DNA of 34,479 nt from CAYLLE01 sp964384485 (GCA_964384485.1 CAYLLE010000027.1:1-34479); one strand, 5' to 3'. Positions 26,346 through 34,205 are shown, numbered from the stretch's first letter. Translations and numbers: made by a program. Notes: generated from the sequence alone by a model not told the origin.

Positions 26346-28346
26346 TTATTTTTCTCCTCCGGTAAAAGACTGTTTCATCCGCGCGAAGAGATCTTCGGCT
26401 TCTTCTTCATCCATCGGTCTGTCTTCGCTGAATTCCAAAAGTTCCTCAGGGATCTCTTCAAGAAAAGGGGAGGGGGAACAGTCCACCAGCTGCCGCATTA
26501 CTGTGCGTCTCCGGCAGGATGTGATGTAGAGTATTTTCTTCGCCCGGGTGATGGCCACGTAGAAAAGGCGCCGTTCTTCTTCGAGATTTTCCGGTCCTTC
26601 CGCCACAGCTCTTGCATGGGGGATAATATTCTCTTCAACCCCGGCCAAGAATACCGCTTCATGTTCAAGCCCTTTTGCTGAATGTATTGTCATCAGGTTA
26701 ACCTTTCCCTTTTCACCTTCATCTTCATCTTTGTTCTGCAGGGTGATGAGGTTAAGGAAATCGTAGAGGCTGTGATCGGTAATTTCCGGATTTTTTTGAT
26801 ACGTTTCGAGAATACCGGTGAAATCCTGGACGTTTCTGTATTTCCACCTGGCTGTTTCTCCTTTCGGATGCTCCTGTACAAGATGTCCCCAGTAATCAAG
26901 GTCATCAATCATCTGCCGGAGTCCTTCGGCCATGTTCCTGCTCCCCATAATTCTTCCCCGATTTTTCTGGAGCAGTTCCAGAAACGAGGAAAGGTCCTGC
27001 TTTGTCCTGTCATTCAGCGGTGAGTCGGCGGCGTTGACTGTCGCGGTAATGGCTGAGTAGAGGCTTGTTTTTTCCCGTATTGCGATTTCATTCAGGTGCT
27101 GAAGTGTTTTTTTCCCGATTCCTCTTCTGGGAGTATTGATGATTCTTAGCAGGTTCACGTCATCGTCCGGATTGGTCATCACCTTGAGATAACCGATAAT
27201 ATCTTTGATCTCCTTCCGCTGGAAAAAACTGGTGCCTCCCGAAACCCGGTACGGAATGTTGTTCTTTAAAAGTGCAGTTTCGATATGTTTCGAAAGATTG
27301 TTGGTTCTGATAAGGATACTCATGTCGTGGTAGGTTATCCTGTCCCGGACAGCCATAGTCTTGATGGTATCGGAAATAAACTCAGCTTCAGCGGTTTCAT
27401 CGTCCGGATAAAAAAGCTGAATGGTGCTTCCGCCCGATACCGGCGTCCACAGGGATTTCATTTTTCTGTTTTTATTATTCGCGATGATGCTGTTAGCCGC
27501 TTTCAGGATTGTCCCGGTGGATCGGTAATTCTGTTCAAGTTTAATTTCTTTCAACGCGGGATAATCTGTTTCAAACCGCAGGAGATTACCGAAATGGGCA
27601 CCCCGCCAGGAATAGATTGACTGATCATCATCACCTACAACACAAATATTCCGGGATCCGTCCGCTAAATACTTCATGAATTCATACTGGCATGCCGATG
27701 TGTCCTGGAACTCATCAACCATTATATACCCGAATCTGTTTCGGTATTCCCGTAAAACTTCCGGAAAAGTTTTGAATATTTTTATTGGAAGTACGATCAG
27801 ATCGTCAAAGTCAACGGCGTTATAGAGATGCAGGTGTTCCTGATACTCCCGGAACATCGGCCGGTAGTCTTCATTTGTACTGTCCCATTTCACCTGATTC
27901 GTTTTAATCCTGCTGAAGAGGCCGCTAAGATACTGGATATCCAGGGTCTGGGGTGCTATTTTTAATTCCCGGGCCACATCCCGGATTAGAGAATACTGGT
28001 CCACCGCATCGTATACCGTGAATTTTTCCCGGTACTCCAAAAGGGATATGTGCTTTTTTAGGATAGAAAGTCCGAAAGAATGAAAGGTGGAAACCGTCAG
28101 ATTCTTGAGTTGTTTCCCGGTCAGCTTTTTTACCCGCTCCGCCATTTCCCGCGCGGCCTTGTTGGTAAAGGTTAAAGCGAGAATACTGCTTTGAGGTATT
28201 CCCCTGGAAAGCATATGGGCTATCCGGTGGGTAATCACCCGGGTTTTTCCGGAACCCGCTCCGGCGATAATGGAAAGGGGACCTTCCACGGTGAGAACCG
28301 CTTCCTGCTGCTGTTCGTTTAATTCTGTCACTTTAATGGTTTCCAT
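26346..28346 (-). CDS. rep: Superfamily 1 DNA helicase, Rep/UvrD/PcrA type
   Basis: A 666-residue 3'-5' DNA helicase, close to the length of E. coli Rep. All SF1A motifs are present: Walker A AGAGSGKT (28-35), motif Ia LTFTNKAAREM, motif II VDEFQDT, motif III GDDDQSIYSWRGA, motif IV LEQNYRST, the ISGGTSFF-type VSGGTSFFQRKEIKD block, motif V MTIHSAKGLE, and motif VI YVAITRAKK. Local similarity is better to Rep than UvrD (LRIINTPRRGIGKKTLQHL, absence of a long C-terminal tail). Such enzymes remove proteins ahead of replication forks or unwind repair intermediates. It follows rfuD by 78 nt and is coupled to the HD hydrolase downstream. Rep versus PcrA/UvrD naming remains uncertain. Confidence 0.93.
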   Translation of the reverse strand: METIKVTELNEQQQEAVLTVEGPLSIIAGAGSGKTRVITHRIAHMLSRGIPQSSILALTFTNKAAREMAERVKKLTGKQLKNLTVSTFHSFGLSILKKHISLLEYREKFTVYDAVDQYSLIRDVARELKIAPQTLDIQYLSGLFSRIKTNQVKWDSTNEDYRPMFREYQEHLHLYNAVDFDDLIVLPIKIFKTFPEVLREYRNRFGYIMVDEFQDTSACQYEFMKYLADGSRNICVVGDDDQSIYSWRGAHFGNLLRFETDYPALKEIKLEQNYRSTGTILKAANSIIANNKNRKMKSLWTPVSGGSTIQLFYPDDETAEAEFISDTIKTMAVRDRITYHDMSILIRTNNLSKHIETALLKNNIPYRVSGGTSFFQRKEIKDIIGYLKVMTNPDDDVNLLRIINTPRRGIGKKTLQHLNEIAIREKTSLYSAITATVNAADSPLNDRTKQDLSSFLELLQKNRGRIMGSRNMAEGLRQMIDDLDYWGHLVQEHPKGETARWKYRNVQDFTGILETYQKNPEITDHSLYDFLNLITLQNKDEDEGEKGKVNLMTIHSAKGLEHEAVFLAGVEENIIPHARAVAEGPENLEEERRLFYVAITRAKKILYITSCRRRTVMRQLVDCSPSPFLEEIPEELLEFSEDRPMDEEEAEDLFARMKQSFTGGEK

Positions 28347-28385
28347 GGAGTCTCTTTATTGCAAATTTCGATGAGCTTTTCAACA

Positions 28386-28417
28386 GCAAATCACCAATTT
28401 TCGGTGATAGTATTTGC
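28386..28417 (-). repeat. Imperfect hairpin between rfuD and the helicase gene
   Basis: Read on the minus strand, ATCACC and GGTGAT form a 6-bp stem with loop GAAAATT, extended by outer GCAA/TTGC with a small bulge. No run of T follows, so it is at best a weak or Rho-assisted end point, or a processing site between rfuD and the helicase. Confidence 0.4.
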
Positions 28418-28424
28418 ATAAACC

Positions 28425-29261
28425 TTAAAGTTTCCTCCTCTTTTCCACTGCAGCCCGGTAAATGACAACAGTGATAAGGGTGACGGCGTACGGTGTGGCC
28501 CAGACTAAGGTCGCCGCCCCTTGAATATTCATCCATTCCTGAAGTCGGACGGAAAACGATTCGGTCAGCGCAAAGAAAAAACATGCGGCGGCAATACCAA
28601 GGGGATGCTTTCGGCCGAGGAAGACAGCAACCAGGGCGATCCACCCTCTTCCGGCGGTGATTCCCGGGACAAACGAACCTAGCCGGAGACTCAATACGGC
28701 TCCCCCCGCTCCGCATAAAACTCCGGTGTAAAGCAGGGACAGAAACCGGGTCTGCTTTACATCGATACCTCTTACTTCGGCCGTATCGGGATTTTCTCCC
28801 GCGGCGTAAAGATGAAGCCCGTAGACCGTCCTGTGCAGCAGTACGGATGTTATTCCCAGGACAGCCAAAGCCGCATAAAAAAAGACAGTAAGATCGAAAG
28901 CGGTCGGAACGGCCGGCACCGGCAGATTGATTACTCCCATTGTATCGAAGAGGGTTCCGCTCAGTACGGGAACCAGTCCCATTATCCCCAGGTTCAGCGC
29001 GAGACCCGCTATATAAATATTGGCTTTTAGCGGGACGGTAAATACGTAAAAAATACCTGCCAGGAGAACCCCGGATATACTGCCTGCCGCCGCGCCTAAC
29101 AACAGACTCCCGGTCGCATGCGCAGCGGCGTACCCGGTAAAAGCCCCCATCAGCATCAAACCTTCCAGACCGATCACAAGTATTCCGCCGGTAAAGGATA
29201 CCGCGCCTCCCAAGGCAGCCAGAAGGAGGGGAACCATAATTTCAAGGCTGCTGCCGATCAT
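28425..29261 (-). CDS. rfuD: Riboflavin ABC transporter permease
   Basis: A 278-residue integral membrane protein of the BPD_transp_2 family (NupQ/YufQ-like), with about eight to ten hydrophobic helices. The N-terminal SFTGGILVIGLEGLMLMGAF block and the later AAGENPDTAEVRGIDVKQTRFLS coupling segment fit the shorter permease of BMP-dependent importers. Its start overlaps the rfuC stop by 4 nt. With RfuC it should form the transmembrane channel in the inner membrane. The riboflavin assignment comes from gene order and the FMN riboswitch upstream of rfuA, not from this protein alone. Confidence 0.88.
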   Translation of the reverse strand: MIGSSLEIMVPLLLAALGGAVSFTGGILVIGLEGLMLMGAFTGYAAAHATGSLLLGAAAGSISGVLLAGIFYVFTVPLKANIYIAGLALNLGIMGLVPVLSGTLFDTMGVINLPVPAVPTAFDLTVFFYAALAVLGITSVLLHRTVYGLHLYAAGENPDTAEVRGIDVKQTRFLSLLYTGVLCGAGGAVLSLRLGSFVPGITAGRGWIALVAVFLGRKHPLGIAAACFFFALTESFSVRLQEWMNIQGAATLVWATPYAVTLITVVIYRAAVEKRRKL

Positions 29262-30283
29262 GTTCTCCTCCCGGGACGTGCGTATGATACCGTGATGAAC
29301 AGGAAGACCACACCCCGTATTACCGCGTCAAGCCGGAATGAAAAATCGGTAGTTAAAACGGCGGCCTGAGCGCCGCTTTCGAGAAAGCTGAAGATTAGTG
29401 CCGCAGGGACCGCCAGAAGGGGGTGGTTCCTCCCGATAAGGGCAACGGCGATACCGTTCCATCCCATTCCTGCGGTCAGACCGGAAACGGCGGCGTTGTT
29501 TCTGCCCCCCATAACCGAGAAAGCTCCGGCAAGCCCGTGAAACGCGCCGCTTAGTACCATGGTTAAGATGAAAAATTTTCCCAGCCTGACACCTCCGAAG
29601 GCTGAGAATTTTCTGTTTGCTCCGAACATCCGGAGTTCGTACCCCGTCAGGGTCCGGAACAAGAACACGTACACCAGTACAGCTGCGCCGAGAGCAATCG
29701 GGAAAGAAATGTCCAGCAGAGAGGGGGGCAGGATCTGGTTCAGGGCGAATTTTCCCGGGATCGGTTTTGTGGCGATGAGGTAGCTTGTTTCATCTTTCAG
29801 GGGACCCAGAATAAGGAAATCGGCCAGGGGGATAAGGCTTCCCGAAAGGAGGAAAGAAGTGATAAGCTCATCGGCGTTCCACCTATACTTCATGAAACCC
29901 GAGACTCCGGCCAGAAAGGCTCCGGTTAAAACAGCGCCGGCAATTCCCAGGATACCCCCCATGACCGGAGACATACCGGAAAATAGCCGGAGAAATACCG
30001 TAACTGAAACGGCAGAGAAAAGGACCTGTCCTTCCCCGCCTAAATTAAACATACCACCCCGGAAGGCGATGCAGATACCCAATCCGGTAAGGAGTATGCC
30101 TGATGAACGCTGCAGCAGATTTCCCAAATGGTAGCCTGACCTGAAAGGAACTGTGAAAAATGCCCGCAGTGTTTCCCCGGGAGATTTGCTCACAGCCAGG
30201 ATCAAAACGGCTGATACAAGCAGCGCGGCGAAAACCGAAAGAACAGGCGACAATACTCCCGGTGATGTCCGTGTTTTAGTCAT
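29258..30283 (-). CDS. rfuC: Riboflavin ABC transporter permease
   Basis: A 341-residue integral membrane protein of the BPD_transp_2 family (NupP/YufP-like). An N-terminal helix (LSVFAALLVSAVLILAV) is followed by the family block GLGICIAFRGGMFNLGGEGQ and the WNADELITSFLLS segment. The coupling region RMFGANRKFSAFGGVRLGKFF precedes the last helices (MGWNGIAVALIGRNHPL). Its start overlaps the rfuB stop by 8 nt and its end overlaps rfuD by 4 nt, so the subunits are produced together. The pair is analogous to the RfuC/RfuD permeases described in Treponema pallidum. Confidence 0.88.
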   Translation of the reverse strand: MTKTRTSPGVLSPVLSVFAALLVSAVLILAVSKSPGETLRAFFTVPFRSGYHLGNLLQRSSGILLTGLGICIAFRGGMFNLGGEGQVLFSAVSVTVFLRLFSGMSPVMGGILGIAGAVLTGAFLAGVSGFMKYRWNADELITSFLLSGSLIPLADFLILGPLKDETSYLIATKPIPGKFALNQILPPSLLDISFPIALGAAVLVYVFLFRTLTGYELRMFGANRKFSAFGGVRLGKFFILTMVLSGAFHGLAGAFSVMGGRNNAAVSGLTAGMGWNGIAVALIGRNHPLLAVPAALIFSFLESGAQAAVLTTDFSFRLDAVIRGVVFLFITVSYARPGRRT

Positions 30284-31811
30284 CCTGCCCCGTTCCTTTA
30301 CCCATTACCGACCTGGCGATTAACCGGCGGGTTTTGTCAGGATCAGTCCGGGACGGCACGATATCACCAATTACCGTTCCTTCATATACAATCAGAACTC
30401 TGCTGCATATATCGATTACTTCATCTATATCGGATGACAGGATTATCACCCCTTGCCCTTTTCGGGCAGCATGCCGTATTTCGGAAAAAACCAAGGTCCG
30501 GCTGTTCACGTCCAGTCCCCAACCGGGTTCCGACAGAATCAGCAGTCCGGCGGGATAATCCAGCTCCCGGGCCAGGACGGTTTTCTGAATGTTTCCTCCG
30601 GAAAGCCGGAAGAGGGGATCATCCGGACCGCCGGTAATGCGGTACCGGTTCCGGAGCTGAGCTGTATATTCCGAAAGCCGGCGCTTGTTTATAAATCCGG
30701 AAGGGAAAAATATTTTCCGGCGGAGGAGCATCAGGTTTTCGGTAAGGGTGGACGCGGTACTCACTCCTTTCCCTGTCCGGTCGGCAGGTACATAGGCAAT
30801 TCCGTACTTTCTGAAATCACCCGGATTCCCGAATTTTATCTCCCGCCCTTCTATTATCATTCTGCCCTTGCTCATTCCTATTTCGCCGGCCAGGAGTGCT
30901 TCTATTGCCCAGAGACCGTGTTCCCGGACGCCGGTGATACCAAGGATCTCTCCTTGCCGGACAGAAAAATTAACGTCATCCAGCCTATACTGCCCGTTCC
31001 CTGTAACACTGCAATCCTTTAGTTCGAATACAGTCTCTCCCTGGAGGGCGGTCTCAGCCGGTTCTCCGTTTTCGGTATCAACGTGCATCAACTCTACAAG
31101 ACCTTCATTATCCGTTTCTTTTACCGGCAATGCTGCTGTGACCGTACCTGCCTTTAGAACGGTAACGGTATGGGCGCTCCGGAAGATATCCCGCAGCTTA
31201 TGACTGATAAGGAGGATGCCTTTTCCTTCGCTGTTGAGCTGGTTCATAATATTGAAAATGAATTCACTCTCTTCTTCCGTGGCAGACGCCGTGGGTTCAT
31301 CCAGAATTATGATTTCCGGATCATGCAAAAGAACCGATGCCAGAGCTGTCAAAACCTTTTTTCCCCCGGTTAAGGCTCCTGTCTTATCATCGGGACCGAG
31401 AGGAAACCGGTATCGGCGGAGTAAATTACTGCATCGGGTTTTAGATAATTTTCTGTCCATCAGGACAAGCCATTTCCGGGATTCCGTACCTAAAATCATG
31501 TTCTTCCATACCGGAAGATTTTCAAGAAGCATGGGATTCTGATAAACCATGCCTATTCCGTGGATCAGCGCCGTATGAGGGGATTGGAGCCGTACCCGGT
31601 TTCCCTTAACCGTTATATCTCCTGCGTCCGGGGTTTTGTATCCGGATATGATATGCATCAGGGTTGATTTCCCAGCTCCGTTTTCTCCCACAACGGCATG
31701 AGTTTCACCGGACCGAACAACGAGGGATGCTCCGTTTACAGCCCGGACCCCGTTTTCCCGGTAGACTTTCTCAATTCCTTCAGCTTCAAGCAGCGGTCTG
31801 TCGGTGTTGAT
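30276..31811 (-). CDS. rfuB: Riboflavin ABC transporter ATP-binding protein, apparent AUC start
   Basis: A 511-residue double ATPase if started at 31811. From there the protein begins LLEAEGIEKVYRENGVRAVN, the normal first strand before Walker A (GENGAGKS, 42-49). The only standard start codon before Walker A is a GTG at 31691, which would delete this strand and begin inside the motif. AAAGGAG (31818-31824) with an ideal 6-nt spacer points exactly to an ATC codon at 31811, and an in-frame stop closes the region further up. The first ATPase half has LTGGKK as signature and IIILDEPT as Walker B. The second half has a degenerate Walker A (GVREHGL) and LSGGNIQK. It energises riboflavin import with RfuC/RfuD. 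Confidence 0.87.
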   Translation of the reverse strand: MNTDRPLLEAEGIEKVYRENGVRAVNGASLVVRSGETHAVVGENGAGKSTLMHIISGYKTPDAGDITVKGNRVRLQSPHTALIHGIGMVYQNPMLLENLPVWKNMILGTESRKWLVLMDRKLSKTRCSNLLRRYRFPLGPDDKTGALTGGKKVLTALASVLLHDPEIIILDEPTASATEEESEFIFNIMNQLNSEGKGILLISHKLRDIFRSAHTVTVLKAGTVTAALPVKETDNEGLVELMHVDTENGEPAETALQGETVFELKDCSVTGNGQYRLDDVNFSVRQGEILGITGVREHGLWAIEALLAGEIGMSKGRMIIEGREIKFGNPGDFRKYGIAYVPADRTGKGVSTASTLTENLMLLRRKIFFPSGFINKRRLSEYTAQLRNRYRITGGPDDPLFRLSGGNIQKTVLARELDYPAGLLILSEPGWGLDVNSRTLVFSEIRHAARKGQGVIILSSDIDEVIDICSRVLIVYEGTVIGDIVPSRTDPDKTRRLIARSVMGKGTGQDD

Positions 31812-31824
31812 TTTATTCTCCTTT
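31809..31824 (-). promoter_or_regulatory. Strong Shine-Dalgarno with non-canonical AUC initiation codon of rfuB
   Basis: On the minus strand AAAGGAG is followed by AATAAA and then ATC. It lies directly after the rfuA stop (31823), so initiation is probably coupled to rfuA termination. No ATG, GTG or TTG occurs in frame between the upstream in-frame stop and the Walker A motif. Confidence 0.65.
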
Positions 31825-32863
31825 AAGGAAGATTATCCGGCAGCGGAATTTCTCCGTTTTCAAGCTTATCGAGTATTTCCTGCATGGCGTTTTGGATACC
31901 TTCCGGGACATGCTCCTTGTATGCGGGATCTTCGGTATCAAATCCGACATATCCTTCGCTTACCCCCAATACTTCCGCTTCTCCGAACTCCAGTTTGCCT
32001 TCCACCGCGGCAATGGTCTGCTCATACGCGGCTTTATCCAAATGTATTTGTGAACATCCGACCACTGTTCCCGGAGCTTTTCCGTATCCTGATGTGTCGT
32101 ACCACAGTACATATTTGTTCAGTTCCTTTGCAGCGGTTATCACCCCCTGGTTGGCGCTTCCTGCGACAGTAAGAATCACATCACTTCCCGCGTTGTACAT
32201 CGCTTTTGCTATCTCCGCTGCTCTCGACGCATCGTGCCAGTTCCCGAGCACGCGGAAATCAAGGCTGATTTCGGAATCGGCGTAGCGGAGTCCTTCCTCG
32301 TATCCGGGTTTCATCATCTGATTCATGACAGGATATTCCTGAGCGGCGAGAAATCCGGCTTTTTTGTCCGGGTTCGATTTTTCCATATCACTCAAGGTGA
32401 CCAAACCGCCGAAATATCCGATTAGAAAAGCCTGTTCCACCTGGTTAAAAAATACGGTATGGATCGCGGGATGATCTTCTAGATATCCGTCGAGAATAAG
32501 AAATTTCTGTTCAGGAAATTCCCGGGAAACTTTCTTGCAAATTTCCGGCATAGAGGGATTTGTCGTAATAATCAAATCCCATTCCCCCGCCGCGGCAAGA
32601 GAGGTGACCTGTTCCGGCCAGGTAGACTGATCATATCCGCCTTCAACTAATTTAACAGTCAGCTCATCCATTTCACCCGCCGCTTTCTCTACACCTTCCG
32701 CAAGCATGGCATACGTCGGGCTTCCCGCGATGAATCCGGGGATAAATACGGCTGCCTTGTATTCAGGTTCTCCGCCGCTGTTTTCAGCCTGTTCCGAACG
32801 GTTACATCCGGCTAGTATGAACACGGCAAAAGACGCGGCCATTATTAATACGATTTTTTTCAT
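31823..32863 (-). CDS. rfuA: Riboflavin-binding BMP-family lipoprotein
   Basis: A 346-residue substrate-binding lipoprotein. The signal peptide ends in the lipobox L-A-G-C20, followed by a Ser/Glu/Gly-rich tether and a BMP/PnrA-type two-lobed domain (YKAAVFIPGFIAGSP, LIITTNPSMPEICK, FFNQVEQAFLIGYFGGL, YDTSGYGKAPGTVVG). BMP proteins normally bind nucleosides. The FMN riboswitch in its leader and the spirochaetal RfuA precedent make riboflavin the better guess. GGAGG lies 7 nt before the ATG and can be buried in a hairpin. It is the first gene of rfuABCD; its stop overlaps the rfuB ribosome site. Confidence 0.9.
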   Translation of the reverse strand: MKKIVLIMAASFAVFILAGCNRSEQAENSGGEPEYKAAVFIPGFIAGSPTYAMLAEGVEKAAGEMDELTVKLVEGGYDQSTWPEQVTSLAAAGEWDLIITTNPSMPEICKKVSREFPEQKFLILDGYLEDHPAIHTVFFNQVEQAFLIGYFGGLVTLSDMEKSNPDKKAGFLAAQEYPVMNQMMKPGYEEGLRYADSEISLDFRVLGNWHDASRAAEIAKAMYNAGSDVILTVAGSANQGVITAAKELNKYVLWYDTSGYGKAPGTVVGCSQIHLDKAAYEQTIAAVEGKLEFGEAEVLGVSEGYVGFDTEDPAYKEHVPEGIQNAMQEILDKLENGEIPLPDNLP

Positions 32864-32869
32864 TTTCCG

Positions 32870-32890
32870 CCTCCACTCGGCCGAGGGAGG
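32870..32890 (-). promoter_or_regulatory. Shine-Dalgarno sequestering hairpin of rfuA
   Basis: On the minus strand CCTCC (32886-32890) pairs with the ribosome site GGAGG (32870-32874), with inner CTC/GAG pairs, loop GGCC and one bulged T. Folding would hide the rfuA ribosome site, the expected OFF state when FMN fills the aptamer upstream. Confidence 0.65.
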
Positions 32891-32902
32891 GGATGGGTAA
32901 GA

Positions 32903-32922
32903 GAGAAAGGCCTACCTTTCTC
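32903..32922 (-). promoter_or_regulatory. Hairpin in the riboswitch expression platform
   Basis: GAGAAAGG and CCTTTCTC form a perfect 8-bp stem with a 4-nt loop between the FMN aptamer and the sequestering hairpin. No T run follows, so it is not a standard terminator. Just after it, CCCATCC (minus strand) is the exact complement of GGATGGG at the 3' side of the aptamer, suggesting an alternative pairing used as the switch. Confidence 0.5.
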
Positions 32923-32930
32923 AATAAACG

Positions 32931-33048
32931 GTTTCTTCTCCCATCCAGACTTGCACTGTCGGCTCCGGAATTTCACCGGTATCACCTCCAAAAAGGAGAT
33001 TGCGGGCTTTTACCGCCGGTCGGGAATAATCCCTCCCTCGAAGATAAT
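32931..33048 (-). ncRNA. FMN riboswitch (RFN element)
   Basis: The minus strand carries the conserved RFN blocks in order: TATCTTCGAGGGAGGG, ATTCCCGACCGGCGGTA, AAAGCCCGC, a variable stem CTCC-TTTTT-GGAG, then ACCGGTGAAATTCCGGAGCC, GACAGTGCAAGTCTGGATGGG and the closing GAGAAGAAA. The six-helix aptamer can be drawn from these blocks. It senses flavin mononucleotide and normally represses riboflavin synthesis or uptake genes. Here it leads rfuA, so it identifies the downstream importer as a flavin transporter. Control appears translational, through the hairpin over the rfuA ribosome site. Confidence 0.95.
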
Positions 33049-33061
33049 ATATGTCTATCCA

Positions 33062-33091
33062 TAATTTGGATAAACATTCGGGTTTTGTCAA
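33062..33091 (-). promoter_or_regulatory. Probable promoter of the rfu operon
   Basis: On the minus strand a perfect -35 TTGACA (33086-33091) lies 17-18 bp upstream of weak -10 candidates CAAATT or AAATTA (33062-33068). The start would fall a few bases before the riboswitch aptamer, as needed. Confidence 0.5.
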
Positions 33092-33321
33092 GCTGCCGGG
33101 ATTCTACTCAGCAATTTCCAGTGATCACATTCGCATTAAAATTTATAAATTTTTTTATTACAAGCAATTATATAAATCGGCCTCATCTTTAACGATAACG
33201 TTGAAGTAATACTCGGTTTCCGCAGCCGATTCAGTTACTGTTCCTCTCCCGAACTGATAACAACTTACAACTTCATTTTTAACAAATGGGCTGGCCGGGC
33301 ATTTTCATCAAGTCTTGATAC

Positions 33322-33337
33322 CGGACAATGTTGTCCG
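33322..33337. promoter_or_regulatory. Palindrome abutting the rpsF promoter
   Basis: CGGACAA-TG-TTGTCCG is a 16-bp inverted repeat with 7-bp arms. It ends one base before the -35 hexamer of the rpsF promoter. A lone half-site TTGTCC recurs at 33415-33420 just before the ribosome site. It looks like a regulator-binding site, but no known family is recognised. Confidence 0.5.
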
Positions 33338-33367
33338 TTGACATTTTTCGTCTTACCATGGTATTTT
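33338..33367 (+). promoter_or_regulatory. Predicted sigma-70 promoter of rpsF-ssb-rpsR
   Basis: A perfect -35 TTGACA (33338-33343) and -10 TATTTT (33362-33367) are 18 bp apart. The leader would be about 60 nt. Confidence 0.6.
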
Positions 33368-33394
33368 ATCACTTAAATTAAATATAGCCTCTTT

Positions 33395-33410
33395 ACCCGC
33401 TCAGGCGGGT
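33395..33410 (+). promoter_or_regulatory. Leader hairpin upstream of rpsF
   Basis: ACCCGC-TCAG-GCGGGT makes a 6-bp GC-rich stem in the rpsF 5' leader, 23 nt before the ATG. In several bacteria the S6:S18 complex binds an rpsF leader stem; whether this hairpin serves that role cannot be decided here. Confidence 0.4.
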
Positions 33411-33433
33411 CAAATTGTCCATAAGGAGGGAGC

Positions 33434-33715
33434 ATGAGATCATACGAGGCAGTTTGTATTTTTCATTCCGAAGAAGATGCGTTTAAAAGGGGTATTGATG
33501 TAATCAAGACCGAATTAGAAAATCTAAGCGCATCTATCACCAACGAAAAAGATATGGGACAGCGAATTCTCGCGTATCCGGTACGGAAGAAGGACCGCGG
33601 TCACTTTTACCTGTTCGAAGTGGATATGGAAGCGGATAAAGCTAATACCTTAGAAGAAGTTCTTAAACATAAAGAAGACGTTCTGAAATTTATGCTGGTT
33701 AAAAAAGACGAATAG
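33434..33715 (+). CDS. rpsF: Small ribosomal subunit protein bS6
   Basis: A 93-residue protein of normal bS6 length. The opening MRSYEAVCIFHSE matches the first beta strand. The central GQRILAYPVRKKDRGHFYLFEVDM block is the S6 core, including the RxLAYPVxKxxxGxY pattern. It binds S18 and helps assemble the platform of the 30S subunit. AAGGAGGG lies just upstream of the ATG. It leads the rpsF-ssb-rpsR operon, the order known from treponemes and many other bacteria. Confidence 0.97.
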   Translation: MRSYEAVCIFHSEEDAFKRGIDVIKTELENLSASITNEKDMGQRILAYPVRKKDRGHFYLFEVDMEADKANTLEEVLKHKEDVLKFMLVKKDE

Positions 33716-33741
33716 TCTAAAAGCCGAGGGAGTATTCAGCT

Positions 33742-34185
33742 ATGGCGGATATTAATCATGTTGTGCTTGTCGGAAGATTAACCCGTGACGCGGAATTAAA
33801 ATACACTAATACCGGATTAGCCATTTGCAACTTCTCAATCGCGGTGAACCGCAGGAGAAAGCAGGGAGATCAATGGGTAGAAGAAGCAAGTTTCTTTAAC
33901 GTTGTTCTTATGGGCCGGATGGGAGAAGCCATAAGTCAGTACCTTGTTAAGGGAAAACAGGTTGGGGTTGATGGTGAGCTGCGGCAGAATAAATGGGAAC
34001 AGGACGGACAGCCGCGGAGCCGGGTTGAAATTTTCGCCAACAATATACAGCTTCTCGGCGGAAGGGGCGGCAGCGGAGGAAGCGGCGGATATGAAGACGA
34101 TTCATCGTTCAGTTCTCGTCCGCCCCGAAGAAATGAGCAGGCATCAGATAATGATGATCAGTTTGAAGATGATATCCCGTTTTAA
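33742..34185 (+). CDS. ssb: Single-stranded DNA-binding protein
   Basis: A 147-residue SSB. The OB-fold occupies residues 1-105 (NHVVLVGRLTRDAELKYTNTG, FFNVVLMGRMGE, KQVGVDGELRQNKWE). A Gly/Ser-rich flexible linker leads to the acidic tip DDQFEDDIPF, which recruits replication and repair partners. The tetrameric protein coats single-stranded DNA at forks. It follows rpsF by 26 nt with GAGGGAG as ribosome site, and precedes rpsR by 20 nt. Confidence 0.97.
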   Translation: MADINHVVLVGRLTRDAELKYTNTGLAICNFSIAVNRRRKQGDQWVEEASFFNVVLMGRMGEAISQYLVKGKQVGVDGELRQNKWEQDGQPRSRVEIFANNIQLLGGRGGSGGSGGYEDDSSFSSRPPRRNEQASDNDDQFEDDIPF

Positions 34186-34205
34186 TAATATCAAGGAGAA
34201 AAAAT

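Larger units (their letters stand above)
32864..33433. other. 570-bp divergent control region between rfuA and rpsF
   Basis: No gene is seen here. The rfuA side holds the SD-sequestering hairpin, a second hairpin, the FMN aptamer and a probable promoter. The rpsF side holds a palindrome, a promoter and a leader hairpin. The middle (about 33100-33320) is AT-rich with a perfect 16-bp palindrome AAAATTTATAAATTTT at 33138-33153 followed by a T run, of unknown use. Confidence 0.8.

Noticed and set aside
28386..28417. Hairpin after rfuD as Rho-independent terminator
   Set aside because: The stem is short and bulged with no following T run, so termination there is not supported.
31691..31691. GTG as start of rfuB
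   Set aside because: It would begin inside the Walker A motif and discard a conserved N-terminal strand, and it has no ribosome site; the AUC at 31811 fits better.
33138..33153. AT-only palindrome AAAATTTATAAATTTT as operator or terminator
   Set aside because: Such palindromes are frequent in AT-rich gaps, and its A/T stem is too weak for a terminator; no function can be assigned.
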